DNA of 64,000 nucleotides from an uncultured Actinomycetes bacterium (GTDB taxonomy: Bacteria; Actinomycetota; Acidimicrobiia; Acidimicrobiales; RAAP-2). The notes under the pieces are model-generated. The model saw only the letters and a list, made by a program, of their open reading frames with translations, made no database searches and was not told the DNA's origin. Both the position numbers and the translations under genes were made by a program. The stretch lies in the NCBI GenBank assembly GCA_903860915.1, contig CAIOSJ010000025.1:62001-126000 (forward strand), written 5' to 3'. Of this stretch, positions 63,641 to 64,000 are shown in pieces (the first letter of the stretch is position 1; each line of letters begins with the position of its first letter).

Positions 63641-64000
63641 CCACGGACAGTTTGGGCAGAGAGTACGAGAGTCGCCCCTGGGGCAGTTTTGTTGTTCTCG
63701 ACGACTCCGCGAGTGACCACAAGGTGAAGAGAATCACCGTCGATCCGGGCAAGCGATTGAGTTATCAAATTCACGCCCACCGCAGTGAGCACTGGTTCGT
63801 GGTGGCCGGTACCGCCACTGTCATTCTCGATGGAACCACCCACCTCGTAGGTCCGGGTCAGGCCATCGACATTCCGGTGGGCAGCGCTCATCGCTGTGAA
63901 AACAACGGCGACGACCAAGTGATTTTCGTGGAAGTGCAACACGGCACCTATTTTGGCGAAGACGACATCGAACGACTCGAAGACGATTTCGGTCGCGCGG
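63637..64000 (+). CDS. Mannose-6-phosphate isomerase-type cupin (partial, cut by window end)
   Basis: The visible 121 residues form a single cupin like the C-terminal half of ManC/type II phosphomannose isomerase: RPWGSFVVL, VDPGKRLSYQIHAHRSEHWFVVAGTA and PVGSAHRCEN. Probable metal ligands are Q44, H46, E51 and H85. No nucleotidyltransferase domain precedes it, so it is a stand-alone cupin. It overlaps folD by four bases. The stop lies beyond the window, though the sequence looks close to the family end. Confidence 0.85.
   Translation, partial: MTTDSLGREYESRPWGSFVVLDDSASDHKVKRITVDPGKRLSYQIHAHRSEHWFVVAGTATVILDGTTHLVGPGQAIDIPVGSAHRCENNGDDQVIFVEVQHGTYFGEDDIERLEDDFGRA

Overview
The window is a G+C-rich bacterial chromosome segment with an actinobacterial character. 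The rifampicin region of RpoB reads like the mycobacterial one. GTG starts are very common and TTG starts occur. There is a GuaB3-type IMP dehydrogenase next to guaA, and a UbiA-DprE1-DprE2 block for decaprenyl-phosphoryl-arabinose. I infer Actinomycetota, possibly an Acidimicrobiia-like lineage outside the mycolate-forming orders. The class is a guess from general gene content, and no genus can be named. I saw no phage, insertion sequence, CRISPR, tRNA or rRNA gene.

Positions 1-31800 hold a nearly unbroken translation and transcription supercluster: L10 leader-rplJ-rplL, rpoB-rpoC, rpsL-rpsG-fusA-tuf-rpsJ, the S10/spc block rplC to secY-adk-map, then, after a 631-base gap, infA-rpmJ-rpsM-rpsK-rpsD-rpoA-rplQ-truA and rplM-rpsI. 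Most genes overlap by 1 or 4 bases or lie within about 20 bases of each other. Candidate promoters with a TTGC-type -35 box lie before rpoB, rpsL, rplC and infA. Long hairpins lie in the rplJ, rplL-rpoB and rpsJ-rplC gaps.

Positions 31785-40284 form a second co-oriented block for cell-wall precursors and housekeeping: glmM, glmS, acpS, alr, a family 4 uracil-DNA glycosylase, tsaE-tsaB-rimI-tsaD (t6A tRNA modification and S18 acetylation) and pdxH. Most junctions are ATGA/GTGA overlaps. An MFS exporter and an SDR oxidoreductase follow on the minus strand.

Positions 42280-44422 are the heat-shock operon groES-groEL. It has a CIRCE operator, a second degenerate CIRCE upstream, a UUCG-capped hairpin between the two genes and a strong terminator. 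An MMPL transporter (minus), a NudL-like Nudix hydrolase, guaB3-guaA, a PcrA/UvrD helicase and a phosphodiester glycosidase-aquaporin pair follow.

Positions 54544-57555 (minus) carry ubiA-dprE1-dprE2, the three-step route from phosphoribosyl diphosphate and polyprenyl phosphate to polyprenyl-phosphoryl-arabinose. DprE1 has Ala where Mycobacterium tuberculosis has the benzothiazinone-reactive Cys. Positions 57613-64000 carry a stand-alone B12-binding mutase domain, sucC-sucD, purN, a DUF805 protein with a zinc ribbon (minus), purH, folD and a mannose-6-phosphate isomerase-type cupin cut by the window end. FolD makes the 10-formyl-THF that PurN and PurH use, so this block joins one-carbon and purine metabolism.

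I found no clearly new multi-gene system. The most interesting items are the compact arabinan-precursor operon with its altered DprE1, a probable CTG start for infA, the tandem CIRCE region, the structured gap before infA, and the charged C-terminal tails on three ribosomal proteins.
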